Positions 59,816-64,000 of a DNA stretch of 64,000 nucleotides are shown here, one piece after another. The position numbers and the translations under genes are program-made. The notes beneath the pieces were generated by a model. It ran no database searches, was not told the DNA's origin, and worked only from the letters and a program-made list of their open reading frames with translations. The DNA is taken from contig JAPTJF010000068.1 of assembly GCA_029339195.1 (NCBI GenBank), positions 122,451 to 186,450 on the forward strand, in the 5' to 3' direction. Numbering within the stretch: position 1 is the first letter of the stretch; each line of letters opens with the position of its first letter. The stretch is from Micractinium sp. NFX-FRZ (Eukaryota > Chlorophyta > Trebouxiophyceae > Chlorellales > Chlorellaceae).

Positions 59816-62800
59816 TCACGCCACTTTCACGGTGATGGGCGAGGAGCAGTAGGGGCAGGAACCAAACAGCGTGTTGAACGACTGCCGCGTGCTCGTGTCT
59901 GAGTTGAGCCACTCCACCAGGCACACTGCACCGGCACAGGGGCGTGGCGGGGGGGGCGTGGGGGCCAGGCGCGGGGGGGCGGCAGTGAGGCGGGAGAGGA
60001 GTGCGGGTGCCGTTTCAAGGGGTGCTGTGGTGGGTGCCGTCCGGGGCGCGGATGCGGTGTTTAAGCCGATGCAATGCACGGGATGGGGTGTTTGGGCCGT
60101 GGCGATGGATAGGGATAGAACAGTCGGGTCAGGGGTGGGGTGCTGAGATGAGGAAGGGCGCACAGGCGGGCAAAGGCAGCGGCAGGCGGGGAGAGCGTGG
60201 CCTGCACAACATGCTGCTTTGCGGCCTGCCAGTGGCCTGCCAGTGGCCTGCTCTCACCCCGGTGGAAGGGCTTCCCACAGGCGGCATTATCACAGTTGAC
60301 GTCGGGAGTCTCGCCTGCACGCGTTGGGGATGGGAAACCCAGGGGCCATGGTGGAGAAGGTGGGCAGGATGGTTTGGATCCATGCACAGGCCACAGAGCG
60401 CTGTGTGCAGTGCTGCTAGGGCCGGACGAACGTGGGAGCGCACATCAGCAGCTTGCCTTGCCCTCTGCCGCTGCAGCACCTCACACCCACAACAGCATTC
60501 CCACCGCCACTTCCCCAGCATCCTGCTCCCCTGCCGCCGCCTGCCCCTCCGCCGGCGGCAGGCGGTAGGCATAGACGATGGCGCAACTGCTGCTTGCATC
60601 CACAGCATCACCCCCCTGCCTGCACTTACAGCAAGCCCACACCACCTAATACACATCGCCCCAGCACCTTGCTCAGCCCCCGCTGCCGCCCCCGCCGCCG
60701 CCTGCCCTTCTGCCGGCGGCAGGCGGTAGGCATAACAGATGGCGCAGTCGGCGCTGGCATCCTCAGCGTCCGCCCCCTGCCGCTGCGGCAGCTGCAGCTC
60801 CAGCACGGTTTCCAGGTTGTCTCGCAGCAGCCGCCCCTCCTGCCACAGCCCCCGGTTGTCGTGCAGCTTCTGCCTGCACCGGGTCAGGACGACAGCAGGG
60901 GCAGGTGCGGGGTTGGGTGGAGGCAGCACACCCGAAGCACGGCCTTGGCACAGATCAGAGAAGCACAGCAGGGCACGGAGCAGCACCCTGCACCCAACAC
61001 GTGGAGCAGTACCGCATAGAGCAATGCAGCACAATGTGGCAGCATTCGCCCTCCACCTCGGCAGCGCCACTGCTAGATCAGATCCTTGGAACAGTCAGCC
61101 GCTGTGCAGCACAGCACAGCACAGCACAACACAGCACAGCACAGCACAGCACACCTGAGCGGCGCCACCGCCCGATCCGACCCCATGAACCGGCAGTTGT
61201 TGGGCAGCGCCCCTGGGTGCCCTGGGTCCAGAGTCAATGCTAGTGAGACGTGGCTGCCCAGCGCGATGCGGCGGTGCAGGGCACTGCAGCGCCAGGTTGG
61301 TGAGGCGGGGGGGAAGAGCAGGGAGGGAGGGCGCAGGGGAGCCGGGGAACAATTGTGCAGCAGGGTCGTGCGAAACCTGAGGCTTGACGGCAAGCTTGCT
61401 GCCTGGGGCAAGGCAGGAAGTGGGGCCAGGTTGGCGCATGCAGGCCAGCCGCCAATCTGCCAGGCAGGGCAGGGAGAAGGCCTGGAGTCCTGGCAGTGTG
61501 GCCCGCGCCGCAGCACCCTGGCAGTACACGGCACCACCCCCAGAAACACTGCCAGCAGCACTGGTGCGCACCTGCGGGGCGGTGCCGTGGGCTCTATCAC
61601 CCACGCATGCGCATCCAAATCGTCCAAGCTCTGCCACAGCTGCTGATGTGTCGCCAGCGCGGCCTCAAACTGCGCCAGCGCATCCGCCAGGCTGGCACCT
61701 GCCCGCCACCGCAGCTCCAGCGGGGCAGGCAGGTCGGCAGCGGGCAGCGGGGGCGCAGCGGGGTAGCTAGGCGGCAGCGTCAACCGCAGCTCATGGCGCC
61801 GCCCCGCCAAGTCTGTGGTTGCTAGGGTGAGGGAGGAGAGGTCATCGGCTAGGCTGCTGATGTGGCGCCAGCCCAGCGCGTCCAGTTCAGCTTTTAGGGC
61901 GGAGTAGAAGGAAGCAGGGCGGGTGGCGGAGGTGGCGGCGGCCTGGGCAGCACTGCAGGCAGTGGTGGTGGGAGGGTGAGAGGGGTGGGGCACCGGCATG
62001 CCTGCCTGCCTCTGCAGCAGGTGGAGGGCCCAGGCCGAGGGCCAGCGGCAGGCACCGCCTAGAGGTGCTCCGTCGCCCTGCCCACCCACCCGCCTCTCCA
62101 GGCCGACTGTGTCTGAAAGGTTTTGCAGGCTCTACCTGCGCCCGACTTGCTACGCAGCATGTCAACTGCCTCGCGCCCTCAGCGGCAGTTGGTGCTGCCA
62201 CCGCCCAACCCACCGCCCCCTCGAGTCGACATTGGCCATGTTACCCATCTTTGCTCCTCTCCGCAAGGCCGAGCATGCCCGCTGCACTCTGCAGCTCCAT
62301 GCATGCATCCACCGACGCCCTCCTCTAAGAGAGCTACCCCCCATGAAACAGCGCCCGCCCCGCCCACCCGTCCAACCTTTGACCCACCCGCCTGCCCCAC
62401 CATCAGCCATCAGCCCACCCAGCCCCACCCCTCCTCCCTGCCCCACCCACCCCTCCAGGCTCAGAGTGTCCACAAGATTCTGCAGCTCCACACAAAAGGC
62501 GGGCAGGGAGGGGCTCTCCGCCAGGCGCTGCGCCAGCACCTCGCCAGCCTGGCGCCCGCGCTCCAGCAGCGACGCCAGCTCAGCGTTCACTTCCAGCCGA
62601 GCGCCGGCCAGCGAGGGCACGCCTGCGCGCACGCCGCTGACACGCAGCCAAAGCGAGGCGGGACGGCCCGCGGCGCGTTGCACCTGCAAGGCACGGCGGG
62701 CATGGGTGGGTAGTGTGCGGGCAGTGTGGCAACCCTCGAGCAGCTGTTGGACGCACGCGGCGCGGCAGCCTTGCTTCTTGAACCCACAAAGAGCAGGCCA

Positions 62801-63074
62801 GCAGGCGGTCACTGCCTGCAATTACACTCTGCAAGCAGGCATAGGACGCGGCTCGGCTCACATTAGAGAGCACATAGCCTTCATAGGCGGTCCCACCGGC
62901 GTCGACGGGCAGGAGGAGCGGCGCCACCTGCATTTGGCTCAGCGGGTGAGCGGGGCGGCCCGGAGGCATTGGTGATCGTGGCGCAGCAGCAACATGGTGT
63001 GCAGAAGAACGCAACAGGGCGCCGAGGAGGCTCACCAGGGCGAGGGGTTCTGCTGCCGCCGCCGGCATCGCCAT
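59816..63074 (-). CDS. FANCL: FANCL, E3 ubiquitin ligase of the Fanconi anaemia pathway
   Basis: Eight minus-strand exons: 63036-63074 (ATG at 63074), 62862-62927, 62451-62683, 61572-61952, 61155-61283, 60668-60873, 60258-60314, 59816-59925 (TGA); phases close to 406 aa (human FANCL is 375). An N-terminal ELF-like part (LLLPVDAGGTAYEGYVLSN) is followed by the double-RWD region (FYSALKAELDALGWRHIS, HAWVIEPTAPPRSALHRRIA, LPNNCRFMGSDRAVAPLR). The C-terminal RING/PHD-type zinc domain has Cys326 and Cys329 in DCAICYAYRLPP, then VNCDNAACGKPFHRVCLVEW and FGSCPYCSSPITVKVA. FANCL monoubiquitinates FANCD2/FANCI during DNA crosslink repair (family knowledge). An Ala/Gly/Gln-rich insert of about 15 residues separates the first and second zinc-ligand pairs. 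Two introns hold exon-edge echoes. It is divergent from the terminal gene. Confidence 0.93.
60516..60608 (-). repeat. About 90-base intronic echo of the FANCL exon 60668-60873 end
   Basis: The copy of about 60664-60770 still encodes an AYRLPPAEGQAAAG-like peptide. CCGGCGGCAGGCGGTAGGCA is shared exactly in plus-strand reading. In transcription sense the donor GTGCTGG has become ATGCTGG, so the copy cannot splice. Confidence 0.88.
61107..61152. repeat. (AGCAC)n pentanucleotide repeat next to a FANCL donor
   Basis: Eight to nine near-perfect AGCAC units with one AACAC variant, directly beside the splice donor of exon 61155-61283 on the intron side. Confidence 0.9.
62080..62129 (-). repeat. Intronic echo of the end of FANCL exon 62451-62683
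   Basis: Resembles 62441-62489. In the sense direction the copy reads LQNLSDTVGLE where the exon reads LQNLVDTLSLE, followed by a GTGGGT-type donor in both. It lies about 360 bases downstream, and its donor is potentially functional. Confidence 0.8.
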
Positions 63075-63541
63075 TTCACGCTGTAGCTATGCGTGTACGA
63101 CTGACACACGCCTGCAGAGAGCTGCAATTCAAGATCTCGACAAACGGGGCGGCCTGGGCGCCCGGCGATGAACACAGCACCCTCAGCAGCGTGGTCGGCG
63201 AATGAGCTGAGAACCCATACATTCGCCAGTTATGCGTGTTAAAGTAATCTATATCTTTGTCAGAAGGATCGTAACACCACTGCAAGGCAGCCAGCTGCTT
63301 CTGAACGCCTGTCCAAGGTGACCGCGCCTCTTTCACGCTTCCCTTGCTGCCTTGGTCCCTCAAGTGTAAGTGATTTGTATGATTGCAAGCCTTGCCAGCA
63401 CGACATGAGCTGCGCCGAGACATCCAAGCGCCCCACCCAGGGGCGCCCACCGGTGGCGCCGCCAGGTATGTTGTGCGGCGCCCCACGCAATCTCCCCTTC
63501 CTCCCTCGCAGTCCCTGCCCAGCCTTCCATTAATAATATAA
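63075..63541. promoter_or_regulatory. Shared upstream region of FANCL and the terminal oxidoreductase gene
   Basis: 467 bases between divergent ATGs, less GC-rich than the exons. It includes an A/T-rich patch (63529-63541) that abuts the oxidoreductase start codon and so is more likely leader than TATA box. No other gene is seen. Confidence 0.5.
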
Positions 63542-64000
63542 ATGCGCATGGCCCGCCGCTGCGCCATCATCGGCGCGGGCCGCGTGGGCCGCACCTTGGG
63601 TGGCCGCCTGCTGGCAGCTGGCGGCTGGGAAGTCGCCTACGGCAGCCGCCATCCAGCACACAGCCGCAAGTTGGAAGAGACCCTCAGCGCCCAGCCGGCA
63701 GCACACGGCAGCGGCATTGATGAGGCTGTGGAGTGGTCGGGAGCGCAGGGGGTGGTGCTGCTGACGGTGCCGGGCAGCGCGCTGGCCAGCGACGCAGCGT
63801 GCGCCAGCCTGGCGCGCTCCCTGGGCCCGCATGCTGCTGGGAAGGTGGTGATAGATGCCACGAACACACTGAATTTCGATGGCACCGAGCTGTGCTGGGA
63901 GCGGGGGTGCTCTTCTGCAGAGGTGCAACGGCCCAACCCGTTCCCAACCAATTTTCGAACTTTTCGCCTACCCCCCTTCAAACCAAGACACCCCTCTGCC
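63542..64000 (+). CDS. Rossmann-fold NAD(P)-binding oxidoreductase, 5' part (F420-dependent NADP oxidoreductase / P5CR N-domain type)
   Basis: The first exon is 63542 (ATG; a second in-frame ATG at 63548) to about 63922, where GAG/GTGCAA is a plausible donor in phase 0; the rest of the gene lies beyond the window. The product starts with a dinucleotide-binding motif CAIIGAGRVGRTLGGRLL, then SRHPAHSRKLEETL, GVVLLTVPGSALASD and GKVVIDATNTLNFDG. These are the core strands of the small Rossmann domain found in F420-dependent NADP oxidoreductase-like and pyrroline-5-carboxylate reductase-like proteins. Substrate is unknown. If no intron is used, the frame stays open to the edge, but the sequence after 63922 is not convincing protein. 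Confidence 0.8.
   Translation, partial: MRMARRCAIIGAGRVGRTLGGRLLAAGGWEVAYGSRHPAHSRKLEETLSAQPAAHGSGIDEAVEWSGAQGVVLLTVPGSALASDAACASLARSLGPHAAGKVVIDATNTLNFDGTELCWERGCSSAEVQRPNPFPTNFRTFRLPPFKPRHPSA

Noticed and set aside
63527..63541. TATA-like patch before the last gene
   Set aside because: It directly abuts the start codon, too close to act as a TATA box for a transcript carrying that ATG.

Overview
The window is nuclear DNA from a green alga, most likely a trebouxiophyte of the Chlorella / Micractinium / Auxenochlorella type (inference). The evidence is GC-rich coding DNA cut into many small exons by GT-AG introns; alanine-, glutamine- and glycine-rich low-complexity stretches; a nuclear gene for photosystem II subunit PsbX with a plastid transit peptide; a plastid MurE-type ligase; a plant-type FANCL; and TGTAA polyadenylation-like motifs downstream of several stops, the signal known from Chlamydomonas and Chlorella. 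There is no sign of operons, insertion sequences, CRISPR arrays or bacterial promoters. All gene models below were built by hand from splice signals and reading-frame continuity; exon phases were checked arithmetically.

Layout, left to right: (1) 5' end of homomeric acetyl-CoA carboxylase (minus); (2) an unrecognised Ala-rich helical protein (plus, 1410-4122); (3) psbX (plus, 5549-6586); (4) a mitochondrial uncoupling-protein-type carrier (minus, 7376-10766); (5) aspartate aminotransferase, 16 exons (plus, 11453-16857); (6) organellar seryl-tRNA synthetase, 11 exons (plus, 17212-21792); (7) a coiled-coil protein, possibly augmin subunit 3-like (minus, 22114-24266); (8) a large PXA-PX-Nexin_C sorting nexin, 22 exons (plus, 24619-32989); (9, 10) two tandem secreted LysM-FAS1-LysM proteins (plus, 33938-36653 and 38046-42249); (11) a plant nitrile-specifier-like kelch protein (minus, 43134-45803); (12) a MurE-like ligase, 17 exons (plus, 46092-54577); (13) NCBP3-like cap-binding subunit (plus, 54928-58965); (14) FANCL E3 ubiquitin ligase (minus, 59816-63074); (15) 5' end of a Rossmann-fold dinucleotide-binding oxidoreductase (plus, from 63542). 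Many neighbours form divergent pairs with a short shared upstream region (ACC / unknown, UCP / AspAT, coiled-coil / sorting nexin, kelch / MurE, FANCL / oxidoreductase) or convergent pairs (psbX / UCP, SerRS / coiled-coil, LysM-FAS1-2 / kelch, NCBP3 / FANCL). The genes serve unrelated housekeeping roles and do not make an obvious pathway cluster.

The most striking feature is not a gene. At least two dozen introns carry decayed second copies ('echoes') of the adjacent exon edge including its splice site. Each echo lies inside the intron: downstream of the exon for donor-side copies and upstream of it for acceptor-side copies. They are found in UCP, AspAT, SerRS, LysM-FAS1-2, MurE (about a dozen), NCBP3 and FANCL, on both strands. 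This looks like repeated tandem duplication across exon-intron borders, which lengthens introns and leaves pseudo-splice sites behind. The tandem LysM-FAS1-LysM pair and the altered DAP-binding motif in MurE are the other points most worth a second look.
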